Made by a program: the position numbers and the translations under genes. A stretch of 64,000 nt of DNA from Blepharisma japonicum (taxonomy: Eukaryota > Ciliophora > Heterotrichea > Heterotrichida > Blepharismidae). The notes below the pieces were generated by a model. The model saw only the letters and a program-made list of their open reading frames with translations, did no database searches and was not told the origin of the DNA. Below, one piece after another: positions 46,504 through 55,646 of the stretch. The first letter of the stretch is position 1, and each line of letters begins with the position of its first letter. Location of the stretch: contig CATKHK010000015.1 in the NCBI GenBank assembly GCA_949751835.1, forward strand, positions 186,001-250,000. Direction: 5' to 3'.

Positions 46504-47256
46504 ATGGTAGACAAGAGGCCAACCCAGTATCGTCCCAAATCTGACGTATTTCCTATATAGCCTATCCAAAAAAAGGTTCCAAAGAACCCTAAATACGAAG
46601 GAGTTACATCTGTCATCAATACAGGCAAAACAATGCGCCAAGTCGAAATTTTAAGCAACCAGACAGTTGCCAAGCGACGAGGTGAGCTCTTCAGAAGAAT
46701 TCGATGTGGAACCCTCGCCAAACTAATCGAAGAATCCAGCACAAAAGAAAGCATCTACGACCTAGCGAGAGACGGAGAAGAAGTAAAAGAAATCGAAGAC
46801 ACTGCAAGCATTTATAGCATGGCTGTAAGTGAAGCACCCTCTGCTTATTCTGTAGTAACAGTAAACACCGAAGCTTTAGGCGTGAACCAAGAAACTGAAT
46901 TTGTCGTATTAGATTTGCGCGACGAGGACGAGTATAATCGATTCCATATAAAAGACTCCATAAGCTTCCCATCCCCAAATGTGACGAGAGACAGGATTTT
47001 GCCACAAGTTTTTAGACTGAAAAACCAACAAGGCAAGTTCATTATCGTCTACGCATGGGACGAAAGACCTGGAGTGGAAGCTGCACAAAAATTTTCAGAA
47101 AGGGGCTATGAGAATGTCTATCTCCTTTCTGGAGGGGTCGAAGAATTTTGCAGATCTCACCCGCAGCTAATTGAAGGCGAAATCCCTGACCTTCCACCTC
47201 TTGACAAGACAAGAAGGTCTTCCTCTTATAGCTCTACTGGCTTTTCACGAAAATAA
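46504..47256 (+). CDS. CEP41: CEP41-like rhodanese-domain centrosomal/ciliary protein; one 15-nt intron
   Basis: Exons are 46504-46545 and 46561-47256 around the intron gtatttcctatatag. The product is 245 aa, stop TAA. Splicing restores the conserved N-terminus (KKVPKNPKYEGVTSVINTGKTM, matching 'KRIPQNPRYQHIKSRLDTG' in human CEP41), followed by RRGELFRRIRCGTLAKLI. A rhodanese domain fills ~125-225 (VVLDLRDEDEYNRFHIKDSISFP, IIVYAWDERPGVEAAQKFSERGYENVYLLSGG). The active-site Cys loop is absent, as in CEP41 generally. The protein promotes tubulin polyglutamylation in cilia by controlling TTLL6 entry. Confidence 0.88.
46546..46560 (+). other. 15-nt spliceosomal intron
   Basis: The intron is gtatttcctatatag, lying between codons (GAC|CCT). 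Retention would add an in-frame TAG; removal restores the CEP41-type N-terminus. Confidence 0.9.
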
Positions 47257-47282
47257 CAGATTAATATACCTAAAATATTAGC

Positions 47283-47636
47283 TTAATCTTTTTCTTTACT
47301 ATTTTCCTTAGATTTCCAAATACTTCTTTTCTTTGTTTCATATCCTAATTGCTTACTTATATATAAATTCAAATAAGTTTCCTCATCAATTTCTTTTCCG
47401 ACTGAATCCAAAAAATATTTAGGCTCTAACTTATAACAAAGCGTCGCAAATCTTTTCATCTGTGGGCACGCATTTTTTAAGGATTTTATGTTTCTTTGAT
47501 TAAGATTGTCTACACAATCGAAATATCTTTCTACCAAAACTGAACAATTGATTATCTTGTCAGGATTTCAAGGGTCTGGGTTGGTTTTGTGAGGGTATTG
47601 GCTTTGCAGATATGTGAGCTCTAAATTTTTTGACAT
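47283..47636 (-). CDS. Twin CX9C (CHCH) protein, probably mitochondrial intermembrane space
   Basis: The product is 117 aa, stop TAA. The true ATG at 47636 is reached only by reading one TGA as Trp (NPDP-W-NPDK). Two helices each carry Cys pairs with nine residues between: INC-SVLVERYFD-CV and AC-PQMKRFATL-C. This is the twin CX9C pattern of substrates of the Mia40 oxidative import pathway (COX17/COX19/CMC/CHCHD-type). The C-terminus is basic and Ser-rich. Which member it is cannot be told. It is head-to-head with the kinesin gene, with only 15 bases between ATG codons. Confidence 0.65.
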
Positions 47637-47651
47637 AATTATCCATATTTC

Positions 47652-49532
47652 ATGGAAGAAGATCATAAAGAAGAGCATTTTACCGTTGCTGTAAGGGTGC
47701 GGCCATTTGTGGCAAGAGAACTAGAAGGTGCAGCTAGAAGTGGCTGGGAAATCCCAGGCCCCACTTCTATAAAAGAAGTGTCTGGAGATAGAATGTTCAT
47801 CTACGACAATGTTTTTGACCAAAATACCAGCACACAGATCCTCTATGAAGAAATATGCGAAAAAGTCATATGGAAAGCCTTAGAAGGGTACAATGGGTGC
47901 GTCTTCTGTTACGGACAAACTGGAAGTGGCAAAACTTTTACCATGCAAGGATCTCGAAAAGACAACCCAGGGATTGTCCCATTAGCAATTGATACAATCT
48001 TCACTTATATCCAGCAGACGCCTGATAAGAGTTTCTTACTCAGATGTTCCTATTTAGAAGTCTACAATGAATGTGTAAATGATTTATTGAACCCTAGCCT
48101 TTTAAATCTTCAAATTCAAGAAGATAAACAGGTATCATTTAACTAGAGTGGTGTAAAAGTGACAGGGGCAACAGAAACAGTCTGCACGTCAGTCAATCAG
48201 GTGAATTCATTACTTTATATGGGAGAAACACATAAACAAATAGCTAGCACGAATTTTAATATGAGGAGCTCAAGGTCTCATACGATTTTTAGGATGATTA
48301 TAGAGTCCAAAAATAGAGCTGATGGAAATTCCGATTTAAATGTGGCGACGCTGAATTTGATAGATTTAGCAGGCAGTGAAGGGGCAAATGTGCATGGAAC
48401 TGCTGCTTCAATACATAGGACTAGAGAAATGAGCTTTATTAACAAGGTAAAAATTATATAGAGTCTGCTCACACTTTCAACTGTAATTATGAGGCTGAGT
48501 GACAAGACTAATAATGCTCCTATACCGTACAGAGATAGTAAACTAACAAGGCTGCTTCAGCCTTCACTTGATGGAGAATCCAAAGTCGTGATTATTTGTA
48601 ATATTTCTCCAAGCCTAAACGCCTATGAAGAATCTTTATCTACACTTAAATTCGCCCAGAGAGCTAAAAAAATAAAGCAAGTGATAGTGAAAAATGAAGT
48701 GATTGATAGTAAAGCGCTTATAACAAAATATGAAGCCGAAATAAAAACCCTACAAGGAAAACTAAGAGAAATGGAAATTAAGCTAGCTGAGGAATCAGGA
48801 AACCAAGTATACAAAGATGCAATGATTAAAATGGAGATGAAACTTAATATCATCCAAGAAGAAAAAGACCAGTTGGATTCAAAAATGGAAAATCTAGTCC
48901 AGGAGAAGCTTGAGTTACAAAGTGAACTGGAAAGGCTGAGATCGATGATTTTAGTTTCAGAAAATGTCAGATTAAACACAGAAAGCTCTGAACAATTCAC
49001 TGAAAATAATTTGAAGCTAAATGATAGAAGAAGAGTCCGTTTAAGTGTAATGAGAGATAATACTCCAGGAAGTCGACAATCAATAGCCAGGATTTCTTAT
49101 AAACCTTCAGAAATCTTATTTAAATCAAATAATGAGGGCTTAAGAAAATTCCCAACTGTTGATGAAAGCAAAGTTCCTGACATTTCAGATTCAGGCGAAT
49201 TTAGAGAAACAATGCTGCTTGATAAGCTCGATAATTTAAAAGAACTTTTAGAAAGCGAAGAGCCTTTGGAGAGAATGTCAATGATGCTGACTCCACAAGA
49301 AGTTGAAGAAGCAAGGGATTCTATAAGGCAATCAGATGCTCAGGAAAATAAAGAAATTCCGAAAGTTGATTTTATGGCAATTATTCAAGAACAAGATGGG
49401 CTAATACAGAATTTCCAAAATATAATTGAAGAAAAAGATGAACAAATTGCATTACTTAAGGATGAGCTAGAGCTATGTAGAGCTAATCTTGCAAGAATTC
49501 AAAAACAGCTTAAACAAATGAAAACTAAATAA
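47652..49532 (+). CDS. Kinesin motor, kinesin-7 (CENP-E)-like; two 15-nt introns
   Basis: Exons are 47652-48131, 48147-48446 and 48462-49532. The product is 616 aa, stop TAA. The motor domain is N-terminal (residues ~8-345): TVAVRVRPFVARE, P-loop GQTGSGKT at 88-95, switch I NMRSSRSHTIFRM, switch II LNLIDLAGSEGA, SFINKSLLTLSTVIMRLSD, YRDSKLTRLLQPSLDGES and ISPSLNAYEESLSTLKFAQRAKKIK. The neck and stalk are coiled coil (~350-460 and ~555-616) with a Ser/Arg-rich middle. The short motor start and long loop before the P-loop fit kinesin-7. A plus-end microtubule motor is inferred. It opens a tandem run with the next two genes (18- and 33-base gaps). Confidence 0.9.
48132..48146 (+). other. 15-nt spliceosomal intron (kinesin intron 1)
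   Basis: The intron is gtatcatttaactag, lying between codons (CAG|AGT). Retention would add an in-frame TAG; removal joins QEDKQ to SGVKVTGATET. Confidence 0.92.
48447..48461 (+). other. 15-nt spliceosomal intron (kinesin intron 2)
   Basis: The intron is gtaaaaattatatag, lying between codons (AAG|AGT). Removal restores the invariant kinesin sequence INKSLLTL; retention would add an in-frame TAG. Confidence 0.95.
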
Positions 49533-49550
49533 ATTAATTATAATCCTTAT

Positions 49551-50384
49551 ATGGAGAGATTAACACACTATGATGAAAGAATGTATCATCCTTTGAGAAG
49601 TGGCTTTGCGTATAGAAATATGCTCATGGAAGGAGTGGCAAGGCCAAAAACTCATATGGAGCAAAGGAAGAACTCTCCTTTGCCAATTAGCTTTGATAAC
49701 TTCCAAGCGAAACAAACTTATGACTATAACACTTATCAGTATAATGGAGGAGTTTTTGAAATAAAAGACCAAGAATTTAATTTTGCAGAAAAGATGAGCC
49801 AGAACCTATGAAATCTTAGAGTTTCTCCAATAGAAAAAAGAATATCATTTCAGCAACAGTCTCTAGGTAAGCAACATTTAAAACCAAGTAATGATGAAAA
49901 TCTTCAAAACATCAAAAATATTATTGAAAAATCACTAAAAAAAGCAAGAAAAGCTAAAAAACTAAAAGAAGCAGCTCTATACACGGTTAAAAGAGAAAAA
50001 ATGGACCCTAGCAAAACTTTTGATTCAAATAAATCAAGGCACAAAAAGAAAAAATCCATATCTTCCAAAAATGATAAAAATAATATTACAAATCCTTACA
50101 GAGGCTTCTTAAATAGAATCCCCGCTCTTAACAACCCCTACAAGCGAGCCAGCAAATCTCGCTCAGGATCCCTTGGCAGCGAAAATTTAAACTCTAAATC
50201 CAATTCCTACAGAGAATCTTCATTTCACAAAGAAAGTGAGCAGTACTTTAATGGTATCCAAGAAAATATTAATTATCTTCCATATCCTTATAAAAGAGCT
50301 ATTAGACATAGAGATTCTAGAGAAAGTGTTTTCACAGATTCTTCTGGCGAAGACCATCTATTGAATAGCAAGCTAAATCCATAA
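49551..50384 (+). CDS. Basic Ser/Asn-rich protein, unknown
   Basis: The product is 277 aa with in-frame TGA (SQNL-W-NLRVSP) and stop TAA. The start is MERLTHYDERMYHPLRSGF, 18 bases after the kinesin stop. One short Lys-rich helix (IKNIIEKSLKKARKAKKLKEAA) lies mid-protein; the rest is Ser/Asn/Lys-rich, with a repeated aromatic-Pro motif (NPYRGFLNRIP, NPYKRASK, YLPYPYKRAI). No family is recognised. Its position suggests, but does not prove, a link with the kinesin. Confidence 0.65.
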
Positions 50385-50417
50385 TTTAAAAAATGTTAAA
50401 AATTATATTAATAAGTT

Positions 50418-51374
50418 ATGCTTGAAGATCTTTATAAAATTCCAGAAGTCAGCACATTCTTAGCTTGGTTTCCTAGAGATCAATGGAGAAACTGCATCGA
50501 AGTTAGCATTATTCTGGGCATCAAGTGAGTTTTCAAACGATTTCCTAATGGCTGCACTTTTAATCAGCTTAAGCTAGAAGCAAATTTTTCTAAAAATAAA
50601 GCTTATATTTCCCAAACTAGGAAAAACTCGACTGAAGGAAAATACAAACCAAACAGAAATTCTTTCAGTAATGAAAAGATTTCTGACAATTTAATTGATT
50701 ACTCTCCAAAAGAGCTAATAAAACACTCAAAAACGATGAACCAGCAAAAGGTTCCAAACCATCTTCGATACGTAAGTTCGAAAATTAAAAACGAAATCCA
50801 TAAAGATATAGCTCTATACAAATTAAAAATGAATTCTTCAAGAAATTCTCTAGAAAAAAGCACTGAAATTGAAAAAATCAGCAGTGGAGTGCAGACAGAA
50901 AGAACCTCTGAATTGCCAATAAATGCAATTGTTGATTTTGTCCCACAAGGAAATAATGAAGATGTGTATTTCAGTCCGACTGGGCCTTTAAAAGAGAAAA
51001 ATAAGCAGAAGGGTCATAAACATCATCATAAACATCAGAAGAAAATGGTAATGACTGAAGGGATAAAAGAGCCAAAGACAATTTCTATTGAGGATGCACA
51101 AAATATTTTTATTCATTTGCCATCTGGAAAAAATAGTCCGTTGCAGCAAAATAGTGGCGTTGTGAGATCGCTTGATTTGAGTGGAAGTGATAAAAGTGTT
51201 ATGGAAATTGCTGACAAATTTTTAAGTAATCCTATGGCTTCTTATTTAGCCAAAGATAAGGGTACGAATTCTGGCTTTAATTCTCCAAAATTCTTGGAGC
51301 GGCTTTTTATTCCGAATAGTAAACCGATTTCAAGAACTGGAACAGCAAGTCCTTCTTATTTGGCGGAATTATAA
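50418..51374 (+). CDS. 318-aa protein, unknown
   Basis: The product begins MLEDLYKIPEVSTFLAWFPR at 50418 and reads one TGA as Trp (GIK-W-VFKRFP), stop TAA. The first ~55 residues are Trp-rich and may form a small fold; the rest is disordered, with a His/Lys cluster (KGHKHHHKHQKK) and an ending rich in Ser and Pro. No family is recognised. The gene lies 33 bases after the previous one, on the same strand. Confidence 0.62.
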
Positions 51375-51613
51375 TATTTAATAAAAAATAAAAATTATTA
51401 ATATAGGGAGGTGTGAAAAACACTTTATATCAATTTTTAAAAATATAGTATTTACAATATATTTTTTGAATTAATGGCGCTACAATTTGTCTCTGGTCTT
51501 TAGTATAGTTCAATTAAAATGCATTTAGAATTAAAATAGCTAAAAAGTTCTAATACAATTATAGTTTATTAATAAAATCTTATCTCTGAATATACTAATT
51601 AAAAATATTACAA

Positions 51614-52951
51614 TTAATCTTCAATTTCTTGATCAATATAAATTAATTCACTTCTTTTAATGCAGCACCAAATCAATCCGATTGATAAAATCAACACTAT
51701 AATAAGTAAGAGAAATATGATAGATACATAGATCAGTCTTTCTTCATTTGAAACTACTGATAATTCTCCATTTCCAGTTGGAGAATTATTGTCAATTGAG
51801 TTTTCTTCATCTTCGCTCTCTTTCTTCCCTTGATTCAATGATTTAGCCAAACCAATTGATTTTTCTTCAATATCAAATACAATATAATAATTTTTTAAGA
51901 AAGGATGGCCCAAACTTCAGAATGAATTTTGCGATTTTTTTACTAATACTAAGAGCTCATGACTCATTTTATCGTCAACTATTTCTCTCAAGTAAGTTGA
52001 AGGATCAATAGAATACTGCTGAGACCCAATGTACACATATAAAATTGGATAAGGATCTTTATTATGAGGCATCATAGGGCATCTAATACTATCCACCGCA
52101 TTCCAGCAGTTATATGTGTACAATAAAAATTGATATAGCTCTTCAACTTCTTTTTCTGGGCCTAAAATTGTATCAATTCCTGTATGAATCAAGGCAAGCT
52201 GATTTTCGCAAATTTTAACATGTCCAAACATTATCAAACTTACCCTAATCTTTCAGTCATCATTTTCAGCTACTTCAACATCAGTAAAGCTCTCCTCAAC
52301 TGCATATTTCTTTAGGTCATACCCTCCAAAAATAATATTAGACGCCATTTTGGACTCATCATTACTTAAGAAAATTGAAAATGCTGAAGTTTCAGCAGCT
52401 TGGTATATTTTTAAATTTTCTGGAAATGTCCTATACGACCAGTTTTTCAAGCCAAGTCCTAAATATCCATCCACATTCGACTCTGGGAGTACTATCTCAG
52501 TATCCGCAAACCCTAATAAGAAAATTTGATTTACTTGGTTATTGGAGTTGTCAAGGCTCATAAGATCAGAACTTAATTTTGACGTTGTAGAGCAATTTTC
52601 AAAAGAAAAATCTTTTAACTTGCTTTGAAACCTATAAGAGGAAGAAGCAGTTCGATTAAATAAATGCTGAGGTTTTTTACAGCCAGGGCATCGCTGTTCT
52701 GATATAAATGTCCAAGATGAGGACGTATTGATGAGAAGCTTGAAAAACTGAGGAGGAGTTCCAATCTTCACTGTTATACTGTATTCTGATATTCAATTTT
52801 TTGAGGAATTCTCCATAGAAGTAGGTGATTTGGCTGTTGCTTGAATATTTTTTGAGGTTGGCATAGAGGATTGGGCTTTGTTTTCATGAAATTCTAATGG
52901 GATATAAGTATAGCATGCTGCTTGAAAGAATAAGGAAATTAAAAGCAACAT
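51614..52951 (-). CDS. Transmembrane pepsin-like aspartic-protease homologue with both catalytic Asp replaced
   Basis: The product is 445 aa with in-frame TGA codons (SSKN-W-ISEY, ENDD-W-KIRV, QNSF-W-SLGHP) and stop TAA. There is an N-terminal signal peptide (MLLLISLFFQAACYT), then a pepsin (A1) fold: YSITVKIGTPPQFFKLLINTSSSWTF, FNRTASSSYRF, VDGYLGLGLKN, IIFGGYD, LALIHTGIDTILGP and FLKNYYIVFDIEEKSIGLA. A C-terminal transmembrane helix (LIYVSIIFLLLIIVLILSIG) and short cytosolic tail follow. The first catalytic motif DTG/S is NTS (Asn75) and the second DTG is HTG (His256), so it should not cleave. The layout resembles BACE-type proteases. A receptor or scaffold role is inferred. Confidence 0.82.
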
Positions 52952-53164
52952 TTATAGATATTAAAATTACCTTATTATAGAAATAAATTTAACTTTTTGT
53001 ATTGATATTTATTATAATTTCATCCTTTTCATTTCAAATTGTTTGAGATTTACTTAGAATTCAATTTAATTCTTTCTTTATTTTAAATGGCTCTCTACTA
53101 ATCAATTATATAAGTCAATCACAATTGAATATTTTCTCTATAATATCTTTGATTTTTAATTAAA

Positions 53165-53605
53165 TTAATTCGATCCAGTTGAACCAAATCCTCCATCTCC
53201 TCTTACAGTCTCATTCAGATCAGCAACTTCTACAACATCTGGAACTTCAATTTTTTCAATAATCAACTGTGCAATTCTCATCCCAGGATTCACAGCAAAA
53301 TCTTGATCTCCAAAATTAAATAGAACAACCCCTACTTCTCCTCTATAATCACTATCAATGACCCCAGCACCCACATCAATTCCAAAATTCACAGCAAGTC
53401 CGCTTCTAGGAGCTACTCTTCCATAATGACCATGTGGAACCGCAATTGCAATTCCTGTCTTTGCAAGACCTCTTCCTTTGCTTGGGATTATAAGAGGTTC
53501 TGAGGCATACAAGTCAAGACCTGCTGCTTCAGAAGAGCCACGAGTTGGGAGCATGGCGCGGTCATGCAGTCTTTTTACTGGAAGTCTGTCTATCATTTTA
53601 AGCAT
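53165..53605 (-). CDS. DUT: dUTPase (trimeric)
   Basis: The product is 146 aa, stop TAA. All five family motifs are present in order: [47 protein letters not shown] and [12 protein letters not shown]. The enzyme hydrolyses dUTP to dUMP and pyrophosphate, keeping uracil out of DNA. The length is typical for the core enzyme with no targeting extension. It is divergent from the DPH6 gene. Confidence 0.98.
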   Translation of the reverse strand: MLKMIDRLPVKRLHDRAMLPTRGSSEAAGLDLYASEPLIIPSKGRGLAKTGIAIAVPHGHYGRVAPRSGLAVNFGIDVGAGVIDSDYRGEVGVVLFNFGDQDFAVNPGMRIAQLIIEKIEVPDVVEVADLNETVRGDGGFGSTGSN

Positions 53606-53714
53606 CCCGCTAAATTATTAGTAACAACATATATTGCGTTAAATATATTTTGTAAATATTTTAATAGACAATTATTAATTGCAGTGTTTTAAAAATTCCT
53701 GCAACTTATATAAT

Positions 53715-55568
53715 ATGAAATTCGTGGCCTTACTAAGTGGAGGAAAAGATTCTCTCTATGCACTTGCCAAAGCTTTAGAAATGGGCCATGAATTAGTATG
53801 TGTTGCTACCTTATACAGTTATTCAGAAGAAGACAGCTATATGTTCCAAACAGTCGGGACAACTTTAGTTCCAGCAATAGCGAAATCATTAGGGACTAAT
53901 ATAGTTACTAGAAGACTTATAGGTAAAAGCATTAATAAAGAATCTGCATATATTCCAACTGAAAATGACGAAATCGAAGATCTTTACAAGCTAATTCAAG
54001 AAGCAAAATATAGATATCCCCAAATAGACTCTGTTGTAAGCGGAGCAGTTCTCAGTGACTACCAAAGAGCAAGGGTTGAGCATATTTGTTCAAGATTAGG
54101 GTTATCAAGCATTGCTCCATTGTGGAGAATGGACCAAAGAGAGCTCCTCATAAAAATGGTAGAAGAAGGCTTCGATAGCATATTAATCAAAATTTCTTCA
54201 ATGGGACTTGGCAAAGAGCACCTAGGCCAAAGAATTGCTGACCTTATCAGCTATTTTGATGGCTTAAAAAAGAAATACGGGTTTAATATGTGTGGAGAAG
54301 GTGGAGAGTATGAAAGCTTAATTTTAGATGCCCCAATTATGAAATACAAAATTGTGATTGAAAGCTCAGAAGTGTTTGCAGATAAATCTTCAGATTATTC
54401 TCCATATGGACATTTACAAATCACTGGACTTTCTCTTTTAAATAAAGAGACTGGAGAAAAGGAGCCATATTGTGTAGAAGCTATTTCTTATCCTAAAATA
54501 TTCCGAAATATTCAAGATTTTTATACCCCAGAGCTAGATGTTACATCATTTGGAATGCCACATGGAAGCATAGAGCATGAAGCCTTTTTGATATTAAAAG
54601 GACTTGAAGAAATACTAGGAATTCATGGATTTTCAATGAAAGATATTTATTATGTAGTTGTTTTCATAAAAGATATGAGAAATTTTTCCGCTTTTAATGC
54701 TGTTTACTCTAAGTTTTTCAGTTTCCCCAACCCTCCCAGCAGAGTACTATGTGAATACGCAAACCAAAGCTGCCAAGTCAAATTAATGGTAAAAGGGACT
54801 AAAGATGCAAAAAAATGCACTTGGGTCCAAAGTATTTCACCATGGGCTGTTGCAAATATTGGACCTTATAGTCAATCCTATAAGGTTAACGCGTGTTTGC
54901 ATATGGCAGGAGTTATTCCCCTTGTCCCATCTACAATGCAAATAGCTGCCGATCAGGTATCTCAGACACTCAAAAATTGTGAAGCAGTAGCAGAAGTTAA
55001 TGGGTTTAAGCTAGAAGAATCTGAAATGTGCGTCGTTTATTATGCAGGAGAAAAGCCTGATATTGATGAATGCTATAATCCCTTCTGGGTTAAGCCTACA
55101 GGAATTCCAAGGAATTGTGCATTAGAATTAGAGTTCCACTTACAAAAAGATATGCCAGCTTTTACTGTTCAAGAAACTGAATTAGAAGGATATGAGTTTA
55201 AAGCTATCATAAAAAGAAGAGAAATTAAAGATTTTACTTATTTTTATTGGTATTTGACGATAGAAAATGATGAAAATACAAGTGGGCTTATTGAGGCTTT
55301 AAAAGAAGAACTAGATAGCTATTTTTCAGGAGTGAGAAGCAAATCACCATCAGTAGCAGAACAATTGTTAGGCGCTGAGCCTATTTCGGTAAAGATAGAA
55401 GACTATATAGTAGATTTCAGAATATTTTCTACACATCCAAATGATTATAAAAGTGGGTGGCTGCTGGACGTGCCTTGTGCTTTTATTGATTCAGAAACTA
55501 ATGGAATTTTGATTTACGGGAGTGATCCTTTACAGTTAGCCACTTATCATTTCATTAATAACTCTTAA
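53715..55568 (+). CDS. DPH6: Diphthine-ammonia ligase with C-terminal RidA-like domains
   Basis: The product is 617 aa, stop TAA. The start is MKFVALLSGGKDSLYAL; an upstream TTG in frame is not used. The N-terminal PP-loop ATP pyrophosphatase domain (~1-230) has SGGKDS at 8-13, LWRMDQRELLIKMVEEGF and MCGEGGEYESLILDAPI. Two RidA/YjgF-like domains follow (~290-410 with YYVVVFIKDMRNFSAFNAVYSKFF, and ~415-560 with GPYSQSYKVNACLHMAGVIPL). This is the eukaryotic DPH6 layout. The enzyme carries out the last step of diphthamide synthesis on elongation factor 2, amidating diphthine with ammonium and ATP in the cytosol. Confidence 0.95.
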   Translation: MKFVALLSGGKDSLYALAKALEMGHELVCVATLYSYSEEDSYMFQTVGTTLVPAIAKSLGTNIVTRRLIGKSINKESAYIPTENDEIEDLYKLIQEAKYRYPQIDSVVSGAVLSDYQRARVEHICSRLGLSSIAPLWRMDQRELLIKMVEEGFDSILIKISSMGLGKEHLGQRIADLISYFDGLKKKYGFNMCGEGGEYESLILDAPIMKYKIVIESSEVFADKSSDYSPYGHLQITGLSLLNKETGEKEPYCVEAISYPKIFRNIQDFYTPELDVTSFGMPHGSIEHEAFLILKGLEEILGIHGFSMKDIYYVVVFIKDMRNFSAFNAVYSKFFSFPNPPSRVLCEYANQSCQVKLMVKGTKDAKKCTWVQSISPWAVANIGPYSQSYKVNACLHMAGVIPLVPSTMQIAADQVSQTLKNCEAVAEVNGFKLEESEMCVVYYAGEKPDIDECYNPFWVKPTGIPRNCALELEFHLQKDMPAFTVQETELEGYEFKAIIKRREIKDFTYFYWYLTIENDENTSGLIEALKEELDSYFSGVRSKSPSVAEQLLGAEPISVKIEDYIVDFRIFSTHPNDYKSGWLLDVPCAFIDSETNGILIYGSDPLQLATYHFINNS

Positions 55569-55646
55569 TGCAGAAATCTCTAAATAAAACAATAAATAAA
55601 AACTTATGAATTTTCCTATTTGCCCCTAATCATATTAGTAATCTTA

